Origin: Anaerobacillus alkaliphilus
Lineage (GTDB): Bacteria > Bacillota > Bacilli > Bacillales > Anaerobacillaceae
NCBI RefSeq assembly: GCF_004116265.1
Contig: NZ_QOUX01000001.1
Span: 186,001 to 250,000 of the forward strand
Direction of reading: 5' to 3'
DNA: 64,000 bases
Every line of letters starts with the position of its first letter. Within the stretch, counting starts at the first letter, position 1. A program made the translations under genes and the position numbers. This document shows positions 34,406 through 44,138 of the stretch, piece by piece. Under the pieces are notes generated by a model, which searched no databases, was not told where the DNA came from, and saw only the letters and a list, made by a program, of their open reading frames with translations.

Positions 34406-35392
34406 TTATGAATAAATAAAAATGTAGTAGCTAGTGATGAAATAGGAAAAAATGATCAGTAGAGATGGAATTGAGTAATTAAAGCTTGTCTTGGGTTTAA
34501 CTCGGACAAGTAAATAGAACGTAATGAAATACAGACAGATGACTAAGGATGTGGTTAATTCATGGACAGGTTCGACATGAACCAATAACGGACCTTGTCG
34601 GTAAAAAATATCTGTACCGCATAAAATTAATATGTTGAATAAATTACTACCTAAGATTGACCCAATTGCTAAATTGAAATTTCGTAACTTACAGGCCACA
34701 AAGCATGCAACAGCTTCTGGTAAAGATGTAGAGGCTGCGATGAGAAAGCTTCCTACAAAGCTTGCACCTAAACCTGTTATAACTGCAATTCTGTCACCTG
34801 CAATTGTTAAAATTGAACCCGTTATCAAGATGATCAGCGCTGTGACGCCAAACCTGATCATGGCAGTTCTTGCTGTTAATTCAGGTAGTGGTTCTTCTCT
34901 TTCAGGTTCTGTGTCATCGGTTTTTGACGTTTGCTTCAGTCTAGACATGATAATCATTCCGATGATGTATCCACCAAGAATAACAAATGTATCTAGTCCT
35001 ATTCCTAACACGATAAACATAACATCCAGGCGTAGGGAAAATAAGATAAGAAACATCAAAGTGATACCTATTCCAATTGTGTAACGGTGCTGTGTCCAAA
35101 CTCGTTCAAAAACCTGATCTTTACGGAAGTAAAGGTCTAAAAATGCAAGGATAACAAGATTAAATAAATTACTTCCTAAGAGACTTCCTACAGCAAGATC
35201 AGGATTATTTAGCATGACAGCAGTATAACTTGTTGTTATTTCTGGGAGTGAAGTGGCACCAGCTAATAGCATGGAACCAATCAGCATTCCGCCAACAGCC
35301 GTCTTTGCGCTAATGACATCTGCATATGTTGATAATTTAGTTGCCGCAAATACGGTAATAGCTGCAACAAGTAAAAAGATAATAAACACCAT
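34406..35392 (-). CDS. Sodium/calcium exchanger family antiporter (CaxA/YrbG-like)
   Basis: 328 residues, ten membrane helices in two inverted repeats. Alpha-repeat signatures GATSLPE (first) and AASTSLPEAVA (second), each followed by GSLLGSNLFN and GSILGSNLFN. Exchanges Ca2+ or other divalent cation for Na+ or H+. A cytoplasmic loop of acidic residues (TDDTEPEREEPL) separates the halves. ATG 35392 has AGAGGTGAG; the farther ATG at 35428 has none. Confidence 0.87.
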   Translation of the reverse strand: MVFIIFLLVAAITVFAATKLSTYADVISAKTAVGGMLIGSMLLAGATSLPEITTSYTAVMLNNPDLAVGSLLGSNLFNLVILAFLDLYFRKDQVFERVWTQHRYTIGIGITLMFLILFSLRLDVMFIVLGIGLDTFVILGGYIIGMIIMSRLKQTSKTDDTEPEREEPLPELTARTAMIRFGVTALIILITGSILTIAGDRIAVITGLGASFVGSFLIAASTSLPEAVACFVACKLRNFNLAIGSILGSNLFNILILCGTDIFYRQGPLLVHVEPVHELTTSLVICLYFITFYLLVRVKPKTSFNYSIPSLLIIFSYFITSYYIFIYS

Positions 35393-35526
35393 AAGTCTCA
35401 CCTCTTTACGGAGGATATTCGTTTCCATGTATTGATTATCTTGTACAAATTGTTTAAATTAATGATAGAAAAGCTGTGCCAATATTTTTCTGAAAAGGTA
35501 ATCAAATAAAAAAAGAAGGTGACAAG

Positions 35527-35763
35527 ATGAAACGTAAGCAACAAAAAAAAGTTGATGATGGAACGATCCATCTTAATGAACGAATTAGTTCAGATATTTT
35601 AGCTAAGTTGAAAGCGACGAGTAAATCATTAAAAGAGGAAGAACAAAGAAAAGAAGAAGAGGTAAGGGAACAGGAGAGACAACGTCGATTAGAAAAAGAA
35701 AAAAATAAGTCATTTGAAGAACTTCTAAACGAAAGTAATCTTGATTGGAAAAGTTATAAGTAA
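35527..35763 (+). CDS. yqkE: YqkE-like (DUF3886) protein
   Basis: 78 residues, very charged coiled coil (about 20-60) ending in the family signature NKSFEELLNESNLDWKSYK. Equals Bacillus YqkE in size and tail. Function unknown. Confidence 0.87.
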   Translation: MKRKQQKKVDDGTIHLNERISSDILAKLKATSKSLKEEEQRKEEEVREQERQRRLEKEKNKSFEELLNESNLDWKSYK

Positions 35764-35940
35764 TCAAAGCCCTAATTTTAGTCAACGTGGAGAAAACAAG
35801 CAACAGTCTGTGTTAGAGAGGCTTTAAGCTGTTCATAAAGAACCAGTTTACAAATTGTTCTTAATACTTTCATAGACTTTTAGTTTAGTTATGGTAAAAT
35901 AATAGAAAAGTATGATAAATGTGATAAGGGGCGTTTACAT

Positions 35941-36543
35941 ATGAGACTTTGGCTAACCAAACTTTCTGTAGTCTTAATTACTTTTATGACGTTCGGGATG
36001 TTTATTCCTCCGACCTACCTTGATGCTGAAGCTTCAGACCAAGAGTTACTGGTTAAAGAAGAGAAACAATCACTTCCGAGTCAACCTAGAATTCAAACAA
36101 ATGATACTGTCACTTCGACAGAAGAATCGATAGATGTTCGTGAACAATTTATTACCTATGCATCTGAACAAGCGAAAGTTCAATCCTTACAAAAGTTTGG
36201 ACCGAAGATTTCAAACGTTGTAGGTGATGAGTTCTTAGAAGTGATTTTACCAAAAATTGAAGAGGTAATTCGTGATTTAGCAAGCGAAGTGAATGGTGAA
36301 GAACTTGTAAGGTTTGAAGTCACTGAAAGACCTTCTCAGGGTTATGGAGAAAAAATCTTTCATATCTTTAACGAAGAAACAGGCACAGACATTGCTCGTT
36401 TTCATGTTCGTCGAGTAAATCACCCTCGTGAAGGACATTCTTTTAATTTTCATTATCACCTATTAGAAGACCAATTTGAACAACATTATGATTTAGGTGA
36501 TATTTACTGGGACAAAAATACACCACCAAAATGGATGTCGTAA
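35941..36543 (+). CDS. ypjP: YpjP-like protein
   Basis: 200 residues with N-terminal signal/anchor (about 5-27) and the YpjP C-terminal pattern: HFHVRRVNHPREGHSFNFHYH-type block (about 149-172) and terminal YWDKNTPPKWMS. Exported or membrane-tethered, function unknown. Confidence 0.87.
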   Translation: MRLWLTKLSVVLITFMTFGMFIPPTYLDAEASDQELLVKEEKQSLPSQPRIQTNDTVTSTEESIDVREQFITYASEQAKVQSLQKFGPKISNVVGDEFLEVILPKIEEVIRDLASEVNGEELVRFEVTERPSQGYGEKIFHIFNEETGTDIARFHVRRVNHPREGHSFNFHYHLLEDQFEQHYDLGDIYWDKNTPPKWMS

Positions 36544-36544
36544 G

Positions 36545-36579
36545 AAAAAGCACTTGATTAGATAATCGAGTGCTTTTTT
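36545..36579. terminator. Bidirectional terminator
   Basis: AAAAGCACTTGATTA/TAATCGAGTGCTTTT with A and T runs, between convergent genes. Confidence 0.85.
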
Positions 36580-36586
36580 GTACTAT

Positions 36587-37468
36587 TTAAACGATAACGT
36601 GAAGTTCTCTGTTTTTAATTGTAATAAAGGTTGGAGTACTTCCTAATGGCTCACCATCTGCTTGAATAGGTACTGAACTAGTAGATGAAATCTCTATTTC
36701 TTTTCCACTAATCATTTCTACAGAAGGATGAAGTGTATGTTTCCCTAAGAAAACTAAAGGGAAAAATAAAAGCAGCTCTAAACGAGACAATGAATGAACA
36801 ATACAAATGTTTAAGGTTCCGTCTGTGTAATTAGCTTCAGGACTAATTTTAAGACCACCACCATAATATGGGGTGTTAGCTAAAGCAATCAACCAAACAT
36901 GGCTGTATGTTTTTTCTATTCCATCAACATGTATAGTCATCTCCGTTGATTGATAAGAGAAGACCCCTTTTAATACACCATAGATATAAGCTAATTTTCC
37001 TAACTTAATGAAATTAAGCCATTTTTTTATTTTAGAACGGTTTGCAAGCTCGGCAACTTTAGCATCAAAGCCAATTCCTACCACTGTGGCGCAAGGCTTG
37101 TCATCCACTTTAATCATGTCAATTTTTTTAGTATGTCCTCTTAAAATAAGATTAAGTGCTTCTGAACTTTTATGAGGGATTTTTAATGCCCGAGCAAAAT
37201 CGTTTCCTGATCCAGCAGGTATAATCCCTATAGGAATTTCTGTATTCTCAACAAATTTCAAAGCGTGATGTATTGAGCCATCTCCGCCAATAATTACAAT
37301 CGCCTTTATAGTTTCTTTCATTAGTTTCGTTTCAATATGTAATAAATCTTCTGGTTTCGTAATAAAGAAAGCCTTGTAATTGACTTCCTTACTCTGTAAG
37401 ATTGGCAATGTCTTCTTCCAAACTTTTGCACCTTTACCTGATTGATTATTGATTATGAATAAGTACAA
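36587..37468 (-). CDS. Diacylglycerol kinase-like lipid kinase (YegS/BmrU family)
   Basis: 293 residues. Nucleotide motif IGGDGSIHHAL (about 60-70), PAGSGNDFARAL (about 91-102) and a C-terminal beta domain ending with QADGEPLG. Phosphorylates a lipid such as diacylglycerol using ATP at the membrane; exact substrate inferred from family. TTG start with AAAGGTGATA upstream. Confidence 0.87.
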   Translation of the reverse strand: MYLFIINNQSGKGAKVWKKTLPILQSKEVNYKAFFITKPEDLLHIETKLMKETIKAIVIIGGDGSIHHALKFVENTEIPIGIIPAGSGNDFARALKIPHKSSEALNLILRGHTKKIDMIKVDDKPCATVVGIGFDAKVAELANRSKIKKWLNFIKLGKLAYIYGVLKGVFSYQSTEMTIHVDGIEKTYSHVWLIALANTPYYGGGLKISPEANYTDGTLNICIVHSLSRLELLLFFPLVFLGKHTLHPSVEMISGKEIEISSTSSVPIQADGEPLGSTPTFITIKNRELHVIV

Positions 37469-37560
37469 TGTATCACCTTTTTTCTACTGTAAGTATGATG
37501 TGCCATATAGTATAGTATACTATGAGTCTAGCAATGGAGAAATAGGAAGGATCAAATAAA

Positions 37561-37887
37561 ATGAAACAATGGCTAGTATTAAGTATCGCAATCTCAGCTT
37601 TTCTAGTAGTGTGGGGGAGCGTTTTCTACTTGTTCTTCTTAAAACAAGAACCTACGATAAAATACGCACGCGATTTATCTGAAGTTTATGTCGTAAGTTA
37701 TCCAAAAGAAAGTAAAGAAGAAGAACTAATAATGGATAAAGCACTAATAGTTTTTACCAAACATCAAACGGAGGTAAATAAGCTAGCGGTGCCACCATTA
37801 ACAGAGGGGATCGATTATGGAGATGGTATTTCTATAGATGATGTTCTTGTAAATGTTGGAATTGCTTTAAATGTGACAAAAAATTAG
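37561..37887 (+). CDS. Hypothetical membrane-anchored protein
   Basis: 108 residues with one N-terminal helix (about 4-27) and an extracellular domain of about 80 residues (TIKYARDLSEVYVVSYPKES...). No recognised domain. It lies about 100 bases upstream of tatA but probably has its own promoter. Function unknown. Confidence 0.68.
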   Translation: MKQWLVLSIAISAFLVVWGSVFYLFFLKQEPTIKYARDLSEVYVVSYPKESKEEELIMDKALIVFTKHQTEVNKLAVPPLTEGIDYGDGISIDDVLVNVGIALNVTKN

Positions 37888-37993
37888 AATGTTATTCTCC
37901 ATACTAGAGTAGAATATATGAATTGCATCATGTATACTAGTGAAGAAAGAAATAAAGTAAATATCAAAAATATTTACTATAGGGGGTACAGCA

Positions 37994-38194
37994 ATGTTGA
38001 CAAACATCGGAATTCCGGGTTTAGTTTTAATTCTTGTTATTGCATTAATTATCTTTGGACCAAAAAAATTACCGGAGTTAGGTAAAGCGGTTGGCCAAAC
38101 ATTAAGAGAGTTTAAATCATCAACTCGTGAGCTAACGAAAGATGTTGTAGAAGAATTCGAAGACGAAAAACCAAAATCAAAAACAAAGAACTAA
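37994..38194 (+). CDS. tatA: Twin-arginine translocase subunit TatA
   Basis: 66 residues: one membrane helix (about 6-20), the hinge [10 protein letters not shown] and an amphipathic helix, then a charged tail. Together with TatC it exports folded Tat substrates, plausibly the nearby NapA. GGGGG before the ATG. Confidence 0.95.
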   Translation: MLTNIGIPGLVLILVIALIIFGPKKLPELGKAVGQTLREFKSSTRELTKDVVEEFEDEKPKSKTKN

Positions 38195-38232
38195 ACGTAA
38201 CTATATAGTAGTATGTTTAAAGGATAATTGGT

Positions 38233-38271
38233 AAAGATGTGAGATTTGTTTTATCCGTCTTGCATCTTTTT
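38233..38271 (+). terminator. Putative terminator or attenuator between tatA and tatC
   Basis: AAAGATG/CATCTTT with a bulged inner AGA/TCT pairing and T tail; would raise TatA over TatC levels. Confidence 0.5.
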
Positions 38272-38295
38272 ATGTTGTTTAAGGAGCCGTGAAGT

Positions 38296-39045
38296 ATGAC
38301 TGATCAAAGTATGTCTGATCAAAGTATGAATGTTCTTGATCACTTAGATGAATTACGTAAGCGCATCATTATTATCTTAGGAGCATTTATCGTCTTTTTT
38401 ATCGCCAGCTTTATATTTGTAAAGGATATCTATGACTGGTTCGTCAAGGATTTGGACATGCCATTAACTGTCCTAGGTCCAATGGACATAATCTATGTCT
38501 ACTTTTTATTATCAGGAGTAATTGCTCTGGCCTTAACAGTACCAGTAATTATTTTTCAAATATGGCTATTTGTTAAGCCAGCTTTAACTAGAAGAGAACA
38601 AGTAGTAACGCTCACTTACATTCCAGCATCTTTGTTCTTATTTGTGGCAGGATTGTCTTTCGGATATTTCGTTGTATTACCATTAGTGTTGAACTTTCTC
38701 TTCAGTTTAGGTGGAGACATGTTTCAAATGATGTTTACAACTGACAAGTACTTTCAATTCGTTTTACGAATGACGATTCCATTCAGTATTCTTTTCGAAA
38801 TGCCTCTAGTCGTTATGTTCCTAACAAGCTTAGGGATTGTCACACCAAAAGGTATGATAAAAAACCGTAAATATGCGTTCTTCTTTATTGTTGTGATTTC
38901 AGTGTTAATATCACCACCTGATTTTATTTCAGACGTGTTGGTCATTATCCCTTTAATTTTCCTCTATGAGGTAAGTATTGTTCTATCAACAATCGTTTTC
39001 CGTCGAAAAAGAAAAAGAGAACGTGAATTAGAAAATCAATCTTAA
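38296..39045 (+). CDS. tatC: Twin-arginine translocase subunit TatC
   Basis: 249 residues, six membrane helices, family motif LDHLDELRKRI near the N-terminus and the FxxxPxxFLF-type core. The first codons contain a 15-base direct duplication (DQSMS DQSMN), so a second Met could also start. It is the receptor for RR signal peptides. AAGGAGCCG precedes the ATG. Confidence 0.95.
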   Translation: MTDQSMSDQSMNVLDHLDELRKRIIIILGAFIVFFIASFIFVKDIYDWFVKDLDMPLTVLGPMDIIYVYFLLSGVIALALTVPVIIFQIWLFVKPALTRREQVVTLTYIPASLFLFVAGLSFGYFVVLPLVLNFLFSLGGDMFQMMFTTDKYFQFVLRMTIPFSILFEMPLVVMFLTSLGIVTPKGMIKNRKYAFFFIVVISVLISPPDFISDVLVIIPLIFLYEVSIVLSTIVFRRKRKRERELENQS

Positions 39046-39063
39046 GTTAAAAGTAAAAGCGAG

Positions 39064-39089
39064 AACCGGCTAAATTTAGCCGGTTTTTT
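39064..39089 (+). terminator. Intrinsic terminator of tatC
   Basis: AACCGGCTAA / TTAGCCGGTT hairpin followed by T run. Confidence 0.88.
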
Positions 39090-39140
39090 AATTTTTTCAG
39101 GGCTAAGAAGATCGTTCCTATACTACTTTTACAATTTTAG

Positions 39141-39628
39141 GACTTATTTCGACTGGGTTTTCCATTAATTATGAAAAGTATTGTTTGCTACAGAGCTTAT
39201 TGTGACTGGCTTTACCATAAGTTAGGAGAAGGTTGTTTAATACCGAGCTTATTGTGACTGACTTTACCATAAGTTAGGAGAATTTTGTTTAATACCGAGC
39301 TTATTGTGACTGACTTTACCATAAGTTAGGAGAATTTTGTTTAATACAGAGCTTATTGTGACTGAATTTACCATTATTTAGGGAAATTCTGTTTAATACC
39401 AAGCTTATTGTGACTGACTTTACCATAAGTTAGGAGAATGCTGTTTAATACCGAGCGTAGTGTGACTAACTTTACCAATGATTAGGAGAATCTTGTTTAA
39501 TACCGGGGTTATTGTGACTGACTTTACCATAAGTTAGGAGAATCTTGTATAATACCGGGGTTATTGCGAATGACTTTACCATAAGTTAGGAGAATGTTGT
39601 TCAAATCCGAGCTTATAGCGACTACATT
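39141..39628. repeat. 52-bp tandem repeat array, nine units plus a partial tenth
   Basis: Units begin at 39141, 39193, 39245, 39297, 39349, 39401, 39453, 39505, 39557 and 39609 (partial), exactly 52 bases apart without any length change. Consensus blocks: GAGCTTATTGTGACTG, ACTTTACCATAAGTTAGGAG, AATNTTGTTTAATACC. Middle units are nearly identical; the first unit and the last partial one are degraded. The period is not a multiple of three and all frames are stopped, so it is non-coding. It fills most of the tatC-napA gap. Confidence 0.95.
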
Positions 39629-39791
39629 AATAACCACGCGCTTCTTCTGTCATCGTAAATTCTATAACCCATTAAATTATGCTCCGAATGAATAGTAAAG
39701 TAATTAGAAGGTCAATCCAACTAAATATAGTATTTCTAGGAACTGCTATAGCAGTTCTTTTTTGCCTTGCGTTCATAAAGATATCACAAAT

Positions 39792-39837
39792 AAAAGTGAT
39801 TTCCATCACATTTCTTCTACTTTTCAAAAGGTAAAAT
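39792..39837 (+). promoter_or_regulatory. Fnr-type box and promoter of the nap operon
   Basis: AGTGA-TTTCCA-TCACA (39795-39810) fits the Bacillus Fnr/CRP consensus TGTGA-N6-TCACA with symmetrical A/T flanks. A TAAAAT -10 lies at 39832-39837, placing the box centre close to -41.5, the class II activator position. Between 39629 and 39791 nothing else is clear. Confidence 0.72.
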
Positions 39838-39933
39838 GAAATTAAGTTGAAATAAATTCCTCTAAGTATCGCACCATACTTGAACTAGAGCAACAAATGG
39901 AAATTCCAAAAGAGGTAAGGGGGAAAAGTTATC

Positions 39934-42504
39934 ATGGAATTAACTCGTAGAAGCTTGCTAAAAGCTGCAGCAATTTCATCAGCAATGATTGCGGCAGGCT
40001 GTACCCAAAAAGAAGTTGCTACACCAGAGACAAAAGAACCAGAAAAAGATCCTGTTGAAGTAGAAGCTCAATCAATCGAACCAGATGAGTGGAAGACTTC
40101 TGTTTGCCGTTATTGCGGAACAGGCTGTGGGGTGTTAGTGGGAGTTAAAGAAAATAAAGTTATCGCCGTAAAAGGTGACCCTGATAACCGGTCAAATCGT
40201 GGTTTAAACTGTATTAAAGGATATTATCTAGGTAAGATCCTATTTGGAAAAGATCGCTTAACAAAACCATTAATTCGGGAAGACAATAGTAAAAAAGGAA
40301 CGATGGAAGGGTTCCGTGAGGCATCTTGGGAAGAGGCCCTAGACTTAGTAGCTAGCAAAATTAAAGAAGCTCATGATACAGATCCTAATTCGATTGCATT
40401 TTGGGGATCAGGACAGCAAACAATCCATGAAGGGTATGCGTCTGTAAAGCTATGGAAGGTTGGTTTACAGAATAATAATATTGATCCTAATGCAAGATTA
40501 TGTATGGCGAGTGCTGTAACTGGTTTTATGTCAACGTTCCAATCAGATGAGCCAATGGGCTGTTATGATGATCTAGACATGGCGGATGTTTTTGTTACGT
40601 GGGGAGCCAATATGGCAGAAATGCACCCAGTCTTGTATTCTCGCTTAACTGCAAGAAAACTATCGGACCCTAACGTTAAGCACTATGATTTAACCACCTA
40701 TCACACTCGTACTTCTGAAACAGCTGATAAAGTAATGGTTTTTAGACCACAAACCGATTTGGCGATTGCCAATTGTATTATCAACTATTTAATTGAAACT
40801 GACTCGTATGATAAGCAGTTTGTTGAAGAGCACTGCCAATTTAAAGCAGGTCAGGAAAACTTAGGTCATTCGATTGATGACGGATATGATAAGAGTGAGA
40901 TTGGTCAAAAGGTAAATGATTCTTGGCCAATTACCTTTGATGAATTTAAGGAAATGGTTTCAGTTTATACATTTGAATATGTATCGGAACTATCAGGTGT
41001 TGCGGCTGAAGATTTAGAGGCACTAGCAAAAGAGTTCGCGAATCCAAATAAGAAGATTATGTCGACATGGACGATGGGGGTAAACCAGCATACACGTGGG
41101 ACGTGGATGAATAATTTAATTTATGATGTCCATCTATTATCTGGAAAGATTAGTCAGCCAGGTAGTGGACCATTCTCATTAACAGGTCAACCAAGCGCTT
41201 GTGGAACTGCTCGTGAAGTTGGAGTATTCGCTCACCGTTTACCTGCAGATTTAGTGGTAAATAACCCTGAACACCGACGCTTTAGTGAGATGATTTGGAA
41301 TTTACCTGAGGGCTATTTAGATGCCATTGAAAAGCCAGGTCTTCACACGATTGCCATGTTCAGACAGCTTGGCCTTGGAAATGTTAAATTCCTTTGGAGT
41401 ATGTCCAATAACTGGGGACAAACGTTACCAAAAACAAATCGTTTCCGTGGGATTGATACAGATGGAAAAGGTGTTATCGACGGCTTTATTGTAGTTTCTG
41501 AAGTTTACCCAACGAGATCAACTGAAATGGCGAATGTTGTTTTTCCGGCAGCGATGTGGGTAGAGAGGGAAGGAATGTTCGGAAATGCAGAACGTCGTAA
41601 CTCGATTTTTGAAAAGTGCCAAGAACCACCGGGTGAGGCAAAGTGGGATTTATGGGCGATGGTTCAGGTAGCAAAACGCGTGCTAGAAGGCAAGAAAATT
41701 GGTGAGCACGATGCCTTTGATGTTGTCTTTGGAAAGTATGGTCCGGACATTTGGGATTATGAAAAAAATGATTTAATTGATGAACATGAAGTTTGCGTAA
41801 GAATGTTTGAAGAATATCGTTTGTTTTCTGCACCACATCTTCATAAAGATCCTTCTGTTCAAGAACTTGGGTATAAGTTAAAAACGAGTGCAAAAGAATT
41901 AGGCCCATATGAAGAATATTTAAAGCAACATGGGATGCGCTGGCCGGTTCGTGAAGTGAATGGTGAATGGCTAGAAACAAAATGGCGCTATGCACATGGA
42001 GATCAAAAGGATGGGTTTGATCAAGTCGGCGTGGAAACGTTTGGTGAAGTAGGTAAATATAAGAATATTAGCTTCTACAAATCAGCAGACAAACGACCAA
42101 CAATCTTCTTTAGACCATTTGAAGATGCAGCTGAAATTCCGGATGATGAGTATCCATTCTGGTTATGTACAGGAAGGGTGTTAGAGCACTGGCATAGTGG
42201 ATCGATGACTCGCCGTGTACCAGAACTGCACCGAGCATACCCAGAAGCTTTATGCGAAATGCATCCTGATGATGCTGCTGCAATAGGGATTAGTGACATG
42301 GACTGGGTAATTGTAAGGTCACGCCGTGGTGAGACGAAAGTAAAGGCAACCACGACAGGACGCGGAAAGCCGCCAAGAGGTTTAGTATATGTCCCATTCT
42401 TTGCTGAAGAAACAATGATTAATAATGCAACACTGGATGCCTATTGTCCAATTTCAAAAGAACCTGATTACAAAAAATGTGCCGTTAAAGTTATTAAGGC
42501 TTAG
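39934..42504 (+). CDS. napA: Periplasmic-type nitrate reductase catalytic subunit NapA (lipoprotein)
   Basis: 856 residues. Twin-arginine signal [10 protein letters not shown] followed by a lipobox-like AAGC (Cys about 23), so it should be Tat-exported and lipid-anchored. The [4Fe-4S] Cys motif [10 protein letters not shown]...NCIKG lies at about 58-94. The Mo ligand Cys is in [12 protein letters not shown] (about 184-195), and [20 protein letters not shown] is the Nap signature (about 207-226). It reduces nitrate to nitrite outside the membrane with bis-MGD. A formate dehydrogenase is the alternative, but NapB and NapD follow it. Confidence 0.9.
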   Translation: MELTRRSLLKAAAISSAMIAAGCTQKEVATPETKEPEKDPVEVEAQSIEPDEWKTSVCRYCGTGCGVLVGVKENKVIAVKGDPDNRSNRGLNCIKGYYLGKILFGKDRLTKPLIREDNSKKGTMEGFREASWEEALDLVASKIKEAHDTDPNSIAFWGSGQQTIHEGYASVKLWKVGLQNNNIDPNARLCMASAVTGFMSTFQSDEPMGCYDDLDMADVFVTWGANMAEMHPVLYSRLTARKLSDPNVKHYDLTTYHTRTSETADKVMVFRPQTDLAIANCIINYLIETDSYDKQFVEEHCQFKAGQENLGHSIDDGYDKSEIGQKVNDSWPITFDEFKEMVSVYTFEYVSELSGVAAEDLEALAKEFANPNKKIMSTWTMGVNQHTRGTWMNNLIYDVHLLSGKISQPGSGPFSLTGQPSACGTAREVGVFAHRLPADLVVNNPEHRRFSEMIWNLPEGYLDAIEKPGLHTIAMFRQLGLGNVKFLWSMSNNWGQTLPKTNRFRGIDTDGKGVIDGFIVVSEVYPTRSTEMANVVFPAAMWVEREGMFGNAERRNSIFEKCQEPPGEAKWDLWAMVQVAKRVLEGKKIGEHDAFDVVFGKYGPDIWDYEKNDLIDEHEVCVRMFEEYRLFSAPHLHKDPSVQELGYKLKTSAKELGPYEEYLKQHGMRWPVREVNGEWLETKWRYAHGDQKDGFDQVGVETFGEVGKYKNISFYKSADKRPTIFFRPFEDAAEIPDDEYPFWLCTGRVLEHWHSGSMTRRVPELHRAYPEALCEMHPDDAAAIGISDMDWVIVRSRRGETKVKATTTGRGKPPRGLVYVPFFAEETMINNATLDAYCPISKEPDYKKCAVKVIKA

Positions 42505-42518
42505 AGGGAGGGACTACC

Positions 42519-42977
42519 ATGAAAAAATCTAATTATTTTCTATTCGCAGTCTCATTAGGAATACTGATTTTTGCAATTGTCGTAGGTGTTACTCTCTTCC
42601 AGGATTCAAGTAGTGAGACGGTGGCAAAACCAAGTGAGCCAGCAAAACAAGAACAAAAGCAAGAGACTGCTAAGGCAGCTACAAAAACTGTATCTATTCC
42701 ACAATTGAGTCAAGAAAGAGCAGAAGCGGCAACGATGGTCCTGATTTCAGCGCCTACACTTCAACCTCCAGACCATGCCGGTAGATGGAATCCGAAAACT
42801 ATGGGTGCAAGCTGCTTAATGTGTCATGAAAATGCAGAAGCGATGGGTGCTAGAGTTATTCCTATTGATCACTTTGTTGATCAAGACCGTTCAAAAGGAA
42901 TTGTTGGACCAAGGTATGTTTGTGTAACATGTCATGGGTTAGATACTGGAGAAGAAAAAGCAGCATTTAACGATTAG
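42519..42977 (+). CDS. napB: Nitrate reductase cytochrome subunit NapB-like
   Basis: 152 residues: N-terminal membrane anchor (about 7-29), a Lys/Glu/Ala linker, then two haem sites CLMCH (about 105) and CVTCH (about 138), with His ligand candidates in PPDHAGRW and PIDHFVD. Passes electrons to NapA. Proteobacterial NapB is soluble and periplasmic; here an uncleaved anchor suits a cell without outer membrane. Fourteen bases after napA. Confidence 0.87.
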   Translation: MKKSNYFLFAVSLGILIFAIVVGVTLFQDSSSETVAKPSEPAKQEQKQETAKAATKTVSIPQLSQERAEAATMVLISAPTLQPPDHAGRWNPKTMGASCLMCHENAEAMGARVIPIDHFVDQDRSKGIVGPRYVCVTCHGLDTGEEKAAFND

Positions 42978-43005
42978 TACAAATAATAAAAACGGAGGTG
43001 TAAGC

Positions 43006-43269
43006 ATGGTCATATCAGGATTTATGCTAATCACAGTAAAAGGAAAAACAGCCGCAGTTATAGAGCAGCTACAGAAGCTTCCTGGAGTAGAGGTTCATCA
43101 CGTAGAACAAGAGGTTAAGATTATTTTAACACTTGAAGCCCCTTCGGTTGATGAGAGCTACCGTATTGGAGAAGCATTTAAAGAGATTGATGGCATTGTG
43201 ACGATCTGCCTTGCTTACACAAATTTTGAGGACGATGATGCAATGCAACACCAGGTAGTGATCCACTAA
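43006..43269 (+). CDS. napD: NapD, Tat signal chaperone for NapA
   Basis: 87 residues with the NapD ferredoxin-like fold pattern (VISGFMLITVKGKTAAVIEQL, LPGVEVHHVEQEVKIILTLEA). It binds the NapA signal peptide and holds back export until the cofactor is inserted. GGAGGTG before the ATG; its stop overlaps the next start (TAATG). Confidence 0.87.
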   Translation: MVISGFMLITVKGKTAAVIEQLQKLPGVEVHHVEQEVKIILTLEAPSVDESYRIGEAFKEIDGIVTICLAYTNFEDDDAMQHQVVIH

Positions 43270-43829
43270 TGATTGAGAAAATGAACCGTAGACAGTATCT
43301 TAAGGAAAATTTTCGTTCTTCCTTTCAATTCTTAGGCGCAGTCATCGGAGCTACGATAGAGCAAGAGCGAAATTTTATTCGTCCGCCTGGTGCAGGAGGT
43401 AATGAACTGTTGTTTCTCGCTACGTGCAACCGTTGTGGTGCATGTGCAGATGTTTGTCCAACCAAAACCATCGGTTTATTCTCAGTAGATTACGGAGCTA
43501 AGCTAGCTGGTACACCGTTTATTAATCCGAACGAGTCTCCTTGTACATTTTGTAATCAATGCATTAGTCATTGTCCAACGGGCGCATTAGAGAAAATAGG
43601 TCCCAAAGAAAAGCTTGGAGTGGCTGAAATATTCGAATTCAACTGTTTAGCTCATAAAGGTACAATGTGTGATTACTGTATCCGAGCGTGTCCTTTTGGT
43701 CGTAATGCTTTGTCTTTAGTAGACGGGAAACCAAAGGTTACAGAGGAAAACTGTAATGGGTGTGGTCTATGTGTAGCGGCGTGTATTCAGACGTATAAGG
43801 GGATTTATGTGAAAGCGTTAGAAACGTAA
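43269..43829 (+). CDS. napF: NapF-like ferredoxin, four [4Fe-4S]-type Cys clusters
   Basis: 186 residues. Cys motifs CNRCGACADVCP (about 55-66), CTFCNQCISHCP (about 93-104), CDYCIRACPF (about 137-146) and CNGCGLCVAAC (about 162-172). The N-terminal NRRQYL...RPPGAGGNELLF layout follows NapF (SRRxIL...IRPPW). NapF assists NapA iron-sulfur assembly in the cytoplasm; alternatively it carries electrons like NapG. No NapC or NapH is in the operon. Confidence 0.82.
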   Translation: MIEKMNRRQYLKENFRSSFQFLGAVIGATIEQERNFIRPPGAGGNELLFLATCNRCGACADVCPTKTIGLFSVDYGAKLAGTPFINPNESPCTFCNQCISHCPTGALEKIGPKEKLGVAEIFEFNCLAHKGTMCDYCIRACPFGRNALSLVDGKPKVTEENCNGCGLCVAACIQTYKGIYVKALET

Positions 43830-43856
43830 AGGAATGGCCGAATGGCCATTCTTTTT
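43830..43856. terminator. Terminator of nap operon
   Basis: GAATGGCC/GGCCATTC with loop GAAT and five T. Confidence 0.88.
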
Positions 43857-44007
43857 AACGTTTATCGTTACTTTGTTTCCCAGCTTGTCCAGCCTCAACG
43901 TAAGGCTCACGAGCAAATTCTTGTTGTGGAGAATTTCCTAATGGACTTACGTGACCACCATGCTTGTTTTTTCCTTCTTTTCTAGGGTTTGCTTTTCGTT
44001 TTGTCAT
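43855..44007 (-). CDS. Small basic hydrophilic protein, possibly a spore protein
   Basis: 50 residues (MTKRKANPRKEG... QSNDKR), rich in Lys, Gly, Asn and Gln, no hydrophobic core. The composition, size and motif HVSPLGNSPQQEFAREP recall minor small acid-soluble spore proteins (SspL/SspO-like) or related Bacillus peptides; not firmly identified. ATG 44007 follows AGGGAGCT; an upstream in-frame Met lacks a site. Confidence 0.55.
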   Translation of the reverse strand: MTKRKANPRKEGKNKHGGHVSPLGNSPQQEFAREPYVEAGQAGKQSNDKR

Positions 44008-44138
44008 GTTCGTAGCTCCCTTAATGTAGTAAGTACTAACGTTTCTATTATCCGCGTTTTTGTTCATTTCTATTTATAGATTTGAGGCTTTCTCTGTGTT
44101 ATGGTTACAATGATACTTTTTGTTACGGAGTTGGAGAT

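Noticed and set aside
39141-39628. CRISPR array
   Set aside because: Units are contiguous and similar over all 52 bases; there are no unique spacers and no cas genes.
41486-41995. 169-residue minus-strand frame within napA
   Set aside because: Antisense shadow; no ribosome site or family pattern.
39934-42504. Formate dehydrogenase alpha subunit
   Set aside because: The [11 protein letters not shown] block, the [12 protein letters not shown] Cys ligand and adjacent napB and napD identify NapA.
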